From Rhizophagus clarus (Eukaryota > Glomeromycota > Glomeromycetes > Glomerales > Glomeraceae): DNA of 64,000 nucleotides. The stretch is from contig BLAL01000221.1 of assembly GCA_015698045.1 (NCBI GenBank), positions 62,001-126,000 of the forward strand. The letters are read 5' to 3'. The notes beneath the pieces are model-generated. The model did no database searches, was not told where the DNA came from, and saw only the letters and a program-made list of their open reading frames with translations. This document shows positions 36,568-45,518 of the stretch, one piece after another (the first letter of the stretch is position 1; every line of letters starts with the position of its first letter). The position numbers and the translations under genes were made by a program.

Positions 36568-38862
36568 ATGAGTAACCAAGTAGTAATCTCGAAATTCGGT
36601 GAATCTAAAGAAGCATACAGTATTGATATACTAAAATGGCTTATCAAAGAGGCAAACAGTTTAGATGACATTACAAAAGCAAAGCGATATATTTGCAGTT
36701 ACTTTATTCTCTGTTCCAATCCACATGGTGTATTTATGTGGCGACCTGATATTAAGAATTTTGAGCATATTCCCATGAAAAATATTAGTATGCTTATTCG
36801 TCCTATAACTAAAACCTTCTTTAAGCAAACTAATCCTGAACATCCTCCAACGAAGACAGAATTTAATATTGCCAAATGGTTTATATATGATAATTCTTCA
36901 ACATGTGTAGCAACTTGTGATCCTACAAAGAAACGTATTTATAGGATTCAAGGTCAACTCTATCTTAACATTTTCCCAGGTTTCTTGCATCAATTACGTC
37001 CTTTAACAGACTTTTCAGCCAATATTCATCAGGCAGTCAAAATCATATTTACTTATATTCAGGATGTCTGGTGTTCAGGAGATTGGAATGTAACTGAATA
37101 CATTATCAAATGGTTTGCTGGTATGGCTACTGGTAGAAAAATGTATTCGATTCTTTATCTTAAATTAGATCAAGGCTGGGATAAAGGTATTATAACTGAT
37201 TTTATCCAGCGTTATGTTTTAGGTACTCAGCTAGTCTATAAGACGAGCGATCCTGAAACAATTTTGGGTAGTTTTAACGGGCAATTATTAGGTAAAGTAC
37301 TCCTTTTACTTGAAGAAATGCCAACAGAAAAAAGCCAATAGAATTCATTATATCGCGCTCTTAAAGATAAAGTTACTAGCGATACTATTGAAATTCATGA
37401 AAAATATAAAACACCTACCTAATATAAAAACTTTATGTCTACTATCGTTCTCACTAATGAAAATGCTCTTAGAGTTGAGAATGATGATAGACAAACAGTT
37501 TTCCTAGACGTCTCACCTGCTCGAAAAGGAGATTTGCAATATTTCAAACAGTTAGGTGATGCAATGAAATATCCAGGAGTAGGTGAGGCCTTTTATGCTT
37601 ACTTTAAAGTTATTGCCGATAAATATCCAGATTTTAATAGCAACCCACCTCCTATGACTACATCTAAGCAAGAGCATATCGTATCTACTCTTTCACCTTT
37701 GTTTCAATTTATAAAGGAGACGTATATAGCAAAGGTTGATTATACTACTACATGCTTACCAGTTTATAGATTATATGCCACCTATACAAGTTACTGTGTA
37801 AGTAAAAATATTACACCCTTATCTAAAGTTGTGGTTGCAAGAACATTATCTAATGAGTTAAATAAAACAAGTGAATGAATTTATATAAATAAAAACCGTA
37901 CTAGAGTTTACAATATATCTAGAGAGACTTTATATGAGAAATATCTTAGTAATAACTGAATTCATGAAACTGATGAGATTGATATCGAGGAGATTGATAT
38001 TCCTAAAAAATCTGTATCTGATCCTAAAGCTCTCGATCAGTTCTTAGCACAAATTGGAATAGATATACCAAATGAGCAAAAGAAAAGTTCACCTCCAGTT
38101 CCTTCAAAGTCAGAACAAGAGGAGACAGAAGACCAACCCGTTACTTCAGAATCTGTTGAAAACCTAATAGATAACTTCATAACAGAACTAATTACTTTTA
38201 TACCACCTTCGGCTAAGTCAGAGGAAGAACCAAAAGTAGAGCAAGAACCAGAGATAGAGCCAGAATCATATGGAACACCTGGTCCTTCTACTGAACTGCC
38301 ACTAAAGCGAGACCCAAAGTCAGTTCAGAAAGCTAATTCTGATCCTATGCCTAAAATGAATACCGCCAAATATTGGGAATGGATAGATAGATATAAATAT
38401 GACTACATAAAGCCCTGGTACAAGAATTCTCGTGATGATATGATAAATAAGCTATATTCTGTATCCCTAGAATGCTGGGCTAAATATATGGATGAAGAAG
38501 CTCAATATGACTGGGAATTACTCTTAGCCGAATTGGAGGAATTTGATAAAATTGTAAGAAAAGATAATCTGTATCTCGCCCAATTTGGTGACGCCATAGA
38601 TAAGCTAAAAGAATGGATCAAATACAATGATGAGGTGGATAGGCAAATATCATGCTGTGAACTTGCCGACTATCTAAGAAGATACAACGAGAATAAGGAA
38701 ACTGTATTTGTAGAACCTCCTTCTGGCTATAAAGTTGCAAAATTACAACCACAGATAATAGAATGCCATAGCACAATAAATGAACGTGAATGTATAGAGG
38801 CCAATGGTGACGAATCTGATTATGATGAGGATGGTGCATTTGATGAAATTGATCAATTATAA
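36568..38862 (+). pseudogene. D5-like superfamily 3 helicase, four in-frame stops
   Basis: One reading frame runs 765 codons from ATG 36,568 to TAA 38,862 but contains TAG 37,339, TAA 37,420, TGA 37,876 and TGA 37,957. The region around residues 160-320 has the order of a D5-type SF3 helicase: a P-loop position (YLKLDQGWDKGIITDFIQRY, ~residues 197-216), a Walker B strand ending in acidic residues (GKVLLLLEEMP), then after the first stops a sensor-like TIVLTNENALRVENDDRQ. The P-loop is degenerate: expected Gly residues are Leu and Asp, so ATP binding is doubtful. Residues ~470-590 are an acidic Pro/Glu-rich linker and the C-terminus is an uncharacterised acidic helical domain. In Polinton and viral replication, D5 proteins unwind DNA for PolB. 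At least the first two stops sit where a conserved residue would be expected in D5 proteins. Confidence 0.8.
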
Positions 38863-39192
38863 GGGCTAGTTATTTTATTTTTTTTTCAAATATAGTAACG
38901 AAAAATTAGCAATTAAATAAATACTATATATTTCAAAGAAATGTTATCAAGACTAGTTCGTCATTTACCAAATAGGCCAGACATCATAGAAGTTAAGTAT
39001 AGTGGCCGTTTGTTCTCTAGAAGAGGAATTGCAAACTTCAATCAAAAACTTAAAGCCCGATATCCAGGCAAACAGTTTCAAATCCTACTTCCTTATGAGA
39101 ACTGGAAGCCTGGTCAATGGACTACAAATGGAGAAGATGCAAACCTTTTCTCTCTACTTGATCACTATGATGCGAGTCAATTGCCTGATAAT

Positions 39193-40066
39193 TAAGGATG
39201 GTGCCGCAAATAAGCAATTGCGGAATAATTGCGATTTACGGTATTGCAAAACATTGCGGATTTTTAAACCTAAATATCCGCAATTCCGCAATCCGCAATT
39301 GTCCGCAATTCCGCAAATATTCCGCAATTCCGCAAAGTACCGCAATTCAATTGCGGAATAATTGCGGAATTGCGGCACATTTGCGGAATTGCGATACATT
39401 TGCGGAATTGCAATTTCGCTAAAGCAATCCAAAAAAACGTTGCGAAACGTTTTTTTTAATTAAAATATACTTTGAAAAAACGTTTCGCAACGTTTTTTCT
39501 TTAAATTAATTAAAAAAACGTTGCAAAACGTTTTTTTTAATTAAATATACTTTGAAAAAACGTTTCGCAACATTTTTTCTTTAAATTAATTAAAAAACGT
39601 TGCGAAACGTTTTTTTTTAATTAAATATACTTTGAAAAAACGTTTCACAACGTTTTTTCTTTAAATTAATTAAAAAAACGTTGCGAAACGCTTTTTATTA
39701 ATTAAAATACTTTGAAAAAATGTTTCGCAACATTTTTTCTTTAAATTAATTAAAAAAACGTTGCGAAATGCTTTTTATTAATTAAAATACTTTGAAAAAA
39801 CGTTTCGCAACGTTTTTTCGTTAAATTAATTAAAAAAACGTTGCGAAACGTTTTTTTTAATTAAAATACTTTGAAAAAACGTTTCGCAACATTTTTTCGT
39901 TAAATTAATTAAAAAAACATTGCGTAAACGTTTTTTTTATTAAATCGGTTCGGTAAACTGCCAAAACCGATCAGGTGAATTGCGGAATTGCGGTTCACTA
40001 ACTGCAATTCAACTCCAAAATCCGCAATATTGCGGATTTGATAAATCAATTGCGGCACCATCCTTA
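39193..40066. mobile_element. hAT-like non-autonomous element inserted in polB, 874 bp, 8-bp TSD
   Basis: The ends TAAGGATGGTGCCGCAA and TTGCGGCACCATCCTTA are perfect inverses, and CTGATAAT flanks both sides (39,185-39,192 and 40,067-40,074). Subterminal arms carry dense ATTGCGG/CCGCAAT words, typical of transposase-binding repeats. The centre is an 80-bp array. No coding capacity. Removing the element with one duplication restores the polymerase frame, so the insertion is a clean event in a gene that was then intact at this site. Confidence 0.85.
39437..39945. repeat. 80-bp palindromic minisatellite, about 7 units
   Basis: AACGTTGCGAAACGTTTTTT starts at about 39,437, 39,517, 39,597, 39,677, 39,757 and 39,837, with a variant near 39,916. 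Each is followed by the inverse AAAAAACGTTTCGCAACGTT and a TTTAAATTAATTAA linker. Single strands could fold into long hairpins. Confidence 0.9.
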
Positions 40067-41756
40067 CTGATAATATAAGTGATCCAGAGCGATTTGATAA
40101 CTTTATCATTTATATGAGGGATTCACCGGCAGTATCAGGTGGATGTGGCGATACAAATGATTGTCTTTATCAGTGCTTAAAAATGGCTTATGGCTCTTAT
40201 TCGAATATGCCTCAAAGTATTGAAAAGCCTGAGTACATTAAAGATTATCTAAATTTGGCACGAGATGACCTTATTCCAATTGCTTGTATTGAAAAAATAG
40301 AACGATTAGCTTGAAGTATTGCTATCAATGTTGTAGGTGATCATACCTATATCTCTAAGAGTCCAGCACAAAGAAGAATAACCCTTACTCTCACTAATGA
40401 ACATTATTCCTTCGCTCTTAATCCAGATAGAAAACATCCCAGCTTTGAATGTAAAAGGCCAAAAAAGTTTATAACTTATCAGGAGAATGAAGTAAATGAT
40501 ATAGTTCACATATATAATGGAAAGGCAATTAAGTCTATTACCGTCCAGCAATTTCAAAAACTTAAGTTTAACAAAAACTACTCCTTTATTCTAGCTAAAC
40601 GTCAAGAATCATTGGAAAAGGCATATATCAGAATTAATGCTGAACGAGATGCCTTTTTACAGGAGACGAAAAAGCTAGGCATCCCAATTGATATATCATT
40701 ACTTGATTGGAACATAAAGAAAACGGCTCTTTGGCTATTCGAAAAATTAAGTGTAGGTATTCCTGCTAATGAACCTCTTGATGCGCTTGAAGCACAATGG
40801 ATAAGTAAAGCAATGATGGGAGGGATTATCTGGGCACAAAATAACTGGAAAGGATATGGAAGGAGTTATGATGAAACGAGTCTTTATCCTAGTATTCAGC
40901 AATCAGCTTTAAACTTTCCTATCGGTAAAGGTAAGTTTCAGATTTTAAAAGACTTTACTAACCATCGAGGATATAGCCATTTTAGAATATTTCGTGCAAG
41001 TATTGAAAAAAAGGATACCCCGCTATTTCGATATAATTACCATAATGTATATACTCATATTAATCTTACACGTGCCAAAGCTCTTGGCCTTCAAGTTACA
41101 TTAATTCAGGATGGAGCTTCTAATGCTCTTATTTATGAAAAAGAAACTCAAATTCGAGGCAGTGTAATCTTTGGAGAGTATGTAAACTTTCTTTTTAAAA
41201 TCAAGAATCAGGGTGGTATAGCTGGCCAAGTAGCTAAAGAATTCTTAATATGCTATGAGGTGCACTTTGCCAAAGAAAGAAAACATACAAGACTCTTACA
41301 ACATCGAGTAAATCTTTTGACTTTCCAGATGGTGAGGTATTAGACTCGATTGTACCAATAGGAGAAGAGCAGTGGAGATTCTAATTTACGAATCCAGGTA
41401 ATCCCTTTAAAGGTGAATACCTGAGAATTGCTCCATTCCTTTTAGCACATGGTCGAAAGATTATTTCTGAAACTGTACAACCCTATGTGGATAAAGTCAG
41501 ACGTATTCATACTGATGGGTTCATTCTAGAAGAAGATGTTAACTCTTCTCCTGTTATAGCCTGTGCTAAAGATGCATTTAAGACTCTAAAAGCTTTAAAA
41601 TTTGAAAAAGAGGGAGAATGTATTGTAAAAAATGCCAACCAAGTGGTATGGACCGTATAATTAAATATTTTTTTCCTTAGATGTAGAAGTATAAAGATAG
41701 AACACGACGACTCATTCCCATTCACAAACAAGCATCCTAGTTTTATTGAGCCAGAA

Positions 41757-42120
41757 ATGTATCTGGCCGAAATTATAAAAGCTTTAAAAGGTGTCATATT
41801 GGCAGGTTTACAAGATGGATACGGTAAAGAAAGTTATCTTATAAAGAATTATGTAAACTATTTTAAGAAAATAGAGTCTGCCAATAATCCAGAAGGCTAT
41901 ATTCGTTATACAGCTAAGAAATTGTTGCCAAATGAAGAATCATATTATGAGAAAATTGCAAAGATTCGAGCAAAGTATCCATCTTGGTTTTAGAATTATA
42001 AAGGTCTACGATTTATATAAACATATTCCTAAAGAAACTAAAGAAGCACCACCTAGACGTAAACTTACTGAAGATGAAGCTGAAGACGTCTTAGCTGAAC
42101 TTCTTGGCAATGAGCTATAA
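41757..42120 (+). pseudogene. Small Polinton protein, frameshifted
   Basis: A frame open from at least 41,697 (IEHDDSFPFTNKHPSFIEPE) passes MYLAEIIKALKGVILAGLQD at 41,757 and ends at TAG 41,993. A second frame (IIKVYDLYKHIPKETKEAPP) ends at 42,120 with an acidic tail LTEDEAEDVLAELLGNEL. The join needs a one-base shift near 41,985. The only upstream ATG (41,681) is followed by TAG, so the start is also damaged or lies elsewhere. The frame is the same as the last part of polB, and an AATTAAATA motif overlaps the polB stop. Family not recognised. Confidence 0.5.
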
Positions 42121-42153
42121 ATTTATTATTCATTTTTTGCATAAAAGGCTAAT

Positions 42154-42222
42154 GACGAAGTAACTTTGTCACTAGGCATTATTCATTTTTTGTACAAAGG
42201 CTGATGACAAAGTAACTTTGTC
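42154..42222. promoter_or_regulatory. Duplicated palindrome in the intergenic space
   Basis: GACGAAGTAACTTTGTC (42,154-42,170) and GACAAAGTAACTTTGTC (42,206-42,222) are near-perfect and perfect palindromes with one central base, within a 52-bp direct duplication. They lie between the 3' end of the small gene and the next ATG, so they may be an operator or an RNA 3'-end hairpin. Confidence 0.4.
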
Positions 42223-42298
42223 ACTAGATATTAATCATTTTTTAGAAAAAAAAAATCGTAATTGAATATAGCCTATACTAATGTAACAATAAAAAAAG

Positions 42299-42897
42299 AT
42301 GAGTGCTAATAGATATACTATTAATCCATTGACTGGCAGAACAATTCGTGTTGGTGGTCCAACATTCAATCAGCTAGTTATAGAAGCATATGATTATCTC
42401 GATAGTGGATTGGTTCGAAGAGCAACTGCACCTCCACTTACTACTCGAGAGAAAGTTATCTCAATATAGATACTGGACGTATGGTTCAATTTGGAACTAG
42501 AACGTATTATTATTTAATTCAAAGGGCTATGTATGAAATAATAGAAGATTACTATCTTGTTCCTCCAAGATATGCAGAAATCGCGCAGTCTAATCCATCT
42601 TTATTGTATTTGCAAGATACTCAGGTTAGACTTGAATACTTGGAAACTGCACGTAATATAACTGTTCATCGTGCTAGATGGGAACGACTTAATCCAAGTT
42701 ATAGGCAAGGGGTTGAAGAAGCACGCCAATTTACTAGACAAAGAAGAAGAGAAGCACAACAAGAGGAACAATCAAGAAGGCTTGCCGAACTTAATATTGC
42801 CTTATGCAGGGAGTGCCAAATGCCTGTAAATCTTAACGAATTACCTGAGAGGGTCTTTGTGAAGACTGTAGTAAAGAATGAATATAAAAACAGGTAA
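42299..42897 (+). pseudogene. Two-cysteine-adaptor-like protein with C-terminal zinc ribbon, frameshifted
   Basis: ATG at 42,299 gives SANRYTINPLTGRTIRVGGP, which has the NPLTGRxIxVGGPT signature of small adaptor domains found in large DNA viruses (from memory of the family; the cysteines that name it are not evident). The frame hits TAG at 42,467, while the next frame continues from YLNIDTGRMVQFGTRTYYYL (about 42,455) through a helical Glu/Arg-rich region to CRECQMPVNLNELPE. There the ORF runs on to 42,897 without cysteines, but the alternative frame gives GLCEDCSKE and a stop at 42,881, completing a C-x2-C...C-x2-C zinc ribbon. So two single-base shifts seem to have hit this gene. Its role in the element is unknown. 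Confidence 0.55.
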
Positions 42898-42937
42898 TTA
42901 AATAATTTTATTTTTTATGTAGATAATTCTGAAAAAA

Positions 42938-43498
42938 ATGGTTGAGCAAATTAGAAAATACTGCCCAGTTTGTGGACTTGTATTGGCCAAGCCAAGAAAA
43001 GGCCTATCTACTATCGAATTCTGACGTACAGTACAAAGATGTGCCGATATAGATAGCTTGCATGAAAATATATATAAGCTAATCAAAATATATAGATCGG
43101 TCTCTCTAGACAATGAACTTACTTTTACCTTTACTCGAGACTACGAAGAACAGTTAAATGGTATTGAACCAGATTTTGAATCAATCAAGATTTGGCTACT
43201 TAAACGGATTAATGAGCTGAATAGGGATGTAGGAGAAAAAGCTTTATATCGATTTTTATTTGATTTCTATGCAGTAGAGGGGATAAATGAGCCCTTTTCT
43301 GTATTTTATGATATATATTGTACTGTAATAGATAATCCATTAAGCAAAAACTGTGTTTCTCGTGTATTGAGGGCCTTTGGCCTAGTAACAAAAATGTCAA
43401 GAATAGTAGTAGATGGCAAGGAAAAAAGTACTATAACTATAAATGCGACTAGAGAAGAGTTACTTGACACCTTCAGGAAGAATGGAATAGACTATTAA
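42938..43498 (+). pseudogene. Zinc-finger and winged-helix-like protein, one TGA stop
   Basis: ATG at 42,938 opens MVEQIRKYCPVCGLVLAKPR, a CPVCG knuckle, but TGA at 43,022-43,024 interrupts before RTVQRCADIDSL. The same frame is then open to 43,498 (146 codons after the next Met). The last ~60 residues (CVSRVLRAFGLVTKMSRI, then STITINATREELL) resemble the winged-helix end of viral primases and helicases, an inference from pattern only. The gene overlaps the 3' end of the convergent ATPase gene by 26 bp. Confidence 0.5.
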
Positions 43499-44708
43499 TT
43501 CCCACTTGTAGGATAGATTTCTTCATTAAGCCATCATCAAATAATTTTAAAAGTATTTCGATACCTTCTATTATTTTTTTATCACTTAGAGGACGCTCAT
43601 TCAAAAGTTCTCTATATCTATCAAAAGGCATTATTGATACTGGGGGATTATTTCTAGTAACACAAACATTCTTAATTTGGGATAGGAATTTCTTATATTT
43701 ATCTCCAAGAGTACGATCATTTATTCCATAAGCTTCTCTAAAAACATATTTAGCCCAAATATCTGAATTTTTTGCCTTCGGTAAGATGTCTGGTATTAGG
43801 TAAAGTTTACGTTCCTTAGGAGAAGGAAAGTTTCGGGCAAATTCCTTTAACAAATTATTTTTTTTAGCTTCAGCTATTGCCTTCTGCCCATAAGAAGTAA
43901 ATCGTTTAACTACCTTAGAATCATTCTTGGATGATTCCATAATAGTTCTAGAATCGTTCTTGGATGATCTTAGATCGATCTTAGATGAATCTGTGATCAT
44001 TCTAGAATCATTCTTGGACGATTCCATAATAGTTCTAAGACTTGTATCCCATCGAACTCTGATTGCTAAAGGGTCAGTTTTAGGGCGTTTTAAGTCAAAT
44101 ACTATGAATTCTTTGCTCAAAGTCAGCTCATCAATGATTGGGGCAAGAGAATCTGACTCATTAGTATATTGGCTAATGATGCGCTTTGTATCACTTAAAC
44201 TACCATGCCCACCATGTAAAGAAATATAATTTACATTTTCTCGAATTGCTTTTGGGATGGCAAAGAATCTTTGGGCTACATAAATAGCCAAAATATTTCT
44301 ATGTCGTCCATGGGTAAAGTATCCAGTTATTTTTTCTTGGATGTTTTTAGGGGCATACATTAAATCCTCAAATATAACTACAGTAGCAATTTTGGGGTCA
44401 AAGTCTTCTACATCCGGCATTTGGTGATATGAAATCGCTCTAAAAGTAACGTCTTCACTATCATCAAAGAAATCCTTTACCATTTGCCATTTAGGTTCGT
44501 CTAAATACCTACCAATAAGGACTATTTCATCACAAAGAATATATCGATTCCCATCCTCTTTGGCTTTTGCGTCTCCCATTAGTAAATTAATAAGCATAGT
44601 AGTCTTTCCAGAATCTGAGCTACCAGCTGTAGCAAGACGAAAAGTCCATGCTGGAGCATATTCATTTCCCTGCCTAGAATCACTATTATATTCATCCAAA
44701 TTATACAC
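43473..44708 (-). CDS. A32-like DNA-packaging ATPase
   Basis: 411 residues without interruption. Walker A is GSSDSGKTT (residues 29-37), Walker B is VVIFED (110-115), followed by GYFTHGRHRNILAIYVAQRF, the arginine/glutamine sensor region typical of FtsK/HerA-type viral packaging ATPases. In Polintons and related viruses this enzyme pumps DNA into a capsid. Residues ~230-265 contain a short repeat (ESSKNDSR-type, about four copies), and an extra C-terminal domain of ~140 residues follows; the usual family member is nearer 250 residues. Divergently oriented from the coiled-coil gene, with only 51 bp between the two starts, so a shared bidirectional promoter is likely. That a packaging motor is intact in an element without a recognisable jelly-roll capsid is notable. 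Confidence 0.85.
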   Translation of the reverse strand: MYNLDEYNSDSRQGNEYAPAWTFRLATAGSSDSGKTTMLINLLMGDAKAKEDGNRYILCDEIVLIGRYLDEPKWQMVKDFFDDSEDVTFRAISYHQMPDVEDFDPKIATVVIFEDLMYAPKNIQEKITGYFTHGRHRNILAIYVAQRFFAIPKAIRENVNYISLHGGHGSLSDTKRIISQYTNESDSLAPIIDELTLSKEFIVFDLKRPKTDPLAIRVRWDTSLRTIMESSKNDSRMITDSSKIDLRSSKNDSRTIMESSKNDSKVVKRFTSYGQKAIAEAKKNNLLKEFARNFPSPKERKLYLIPDILPKAKNSDIWAKYVFREAYGINDRTLGDKYKKFLSQIKNVCVTRNNPPVSIMPFDRYRELLNERPLSDKKIIEGIEILLKLFDDGLMKKSILQVGINSLFHSS

Positions 44709-44759
44709 ATATAAGTCTATTTAAGAAATTAGTAGTATATAGTGTGTAGTATATTCAAA

Positions 44760-45518
44760 ATGGCATACGTACCTTCTACTGAACCTACTGGTTTACCTCC
44801 GGCACACTTAATAGCAATGGATATTAATCAGCTTCTCGATACATTCAGAACTAATGCTGATGCTTTGCTCGTAGATGGCCGAATGACTGTTGGGCTAAAT
44901 CTTATAAATATTAACAATGATATTAAGCATATTATTAGAATGATCATAACCCATATTATTCAGGTTGAAGATAGAGCAAATCGAACTAGAGAAGAACTTG
45001 ATACTTCAACTGGCTTATTAAGGTATTTACAAGAACAGAACACTGCTACAGGACGTGAGATTCATGGTATTAGACAACGTCTTGTTGTATGTCAGAATGA
45101 AAGGAATGGCATACAAAATGAAAGGAATAGATTGCTGAATGAAAGGAATGGATTGCTAAATGAAAGGAATAGATTGCTGAATGAAAGGAATGGATTGCTA
45201 AATGAAAGGAATAGATTGCTGAATGAGAGAAACAATCTGGTAAATGCAAATCGTGATCAAGCTAATCAATTACAAGATCAGCAAGTACGGCAAAGAAGAA
45301 TTAGGGATACTTTGCAACAAAGAAATAATAGATTAATACACCAACTTGCAATAGAACGACTTACATCTAGAAACTTGGGACGAATTCATGATAGAATGCA
45401 AGCACAATTGGCTGTACTTAGAATTCAAGCGCAGTGGTTTCGAATTAGACAAGCAAATCCCATAGTCAACAATCCTCCTCCAGATAATCCCCCAGTAATA
45501 TGGCTACCGTTACAATAG
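44760..45518 (+). CDS. Coiled-coil protein upstream of Gag
   Basis: I take ATG 44,760 (MAYVPSTEPTGLPPAHLIAM); an in-frame start six codons upstream is also possible. The N-terminal ~110 residues are helical. Then a pure heptad array of NERNRLL/NERNGLL follows (about 45,095-45,235), encoded by near-identical 21-bp repeats that give a clean coiled coil. The end is basic and then Pro/Asn-rich (NNPPPDNPPVIWLPLQ). Its 3' end overlaps the Gag start by 19 bp in the -1 relation, so translation may be coupled or frameshifted. Coiled-coil plus Pro-rich tail just ahead of Gag suggests it is an N-terminal partner of Gag, perhaps an assembly or scaffolding factor. Frame intact. Confidence 0.75.
   Translation: MAYVPSTEPTGLPPAHLIAMDINQLLDTFRTNADALLVDGRMTVGLNLININNDIKHIIRMIITHIIQVEDRANRTREELDTSTGLLRYLQEQNTATGREIHGIRQRLVVCQNERNGIQNERNRLLNERNGLLNERNRLLNERNGLLNERNRLLNERNNLVNANRDQANQLQDQQVRQRRIRDTLQQRNNRLIHQLAIERLTSRNLGRIHDRMQAQLAVLRIQAQWFRIRQANPIVNNPPPDNPPVIWLPLQ

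Larger units (their letters stand above)
38941..41660 (+). pseudogene. Polinton DNA polymerase B, disrupted by insertion, stops and frameshift
   Basis: Family B polymerase that would copy the element by protein-primed synthesis. Start at 38,941. After QLPDN the coding sequence is split by a transposon (39,193-40,066); downstream of its duplicated target CTGATAAT the same frame resumes (ISDPERFDNF). An N-terminal segment GGCGDTNDCLYQCL looks like a cysteine-containing OTU-style motif (inference). TGA at 40,312-40,314 interrupts. Polymerase motif A is SYDETSLYPSIQ (~40,866-40,900). In motif B, a one-base loss near 41,247 breaks the frame after AKEFL, and TGA at 41,256 replaces the expected Trp before GAL. 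Frame 3 continues through WRF, a TAA at 41,382, and motif C RRIHTDGFIL (~41,500), ending NANQVVWTV at 41,658. All three polymerase motifs are present, so this is a recent pseudogene. Confidence 0.85.

Noticed and set aside
41655..41680. A 26-bp intron (GT...AG) after the polymerase motif-C exon
   Set aside because: Too short for a spliceosomal intron; the AATTAAATA sequence fits better with the promoter-like motif of the next small gene.
37339..43024. Reassignment of TGA to Trp in the Polinton
   Set aside because: TAG, TAA and single-base frameshifts occur in the same genes, while intact neighbours use TGG normally and stop at TAG or TAA. Decay explains all of it.
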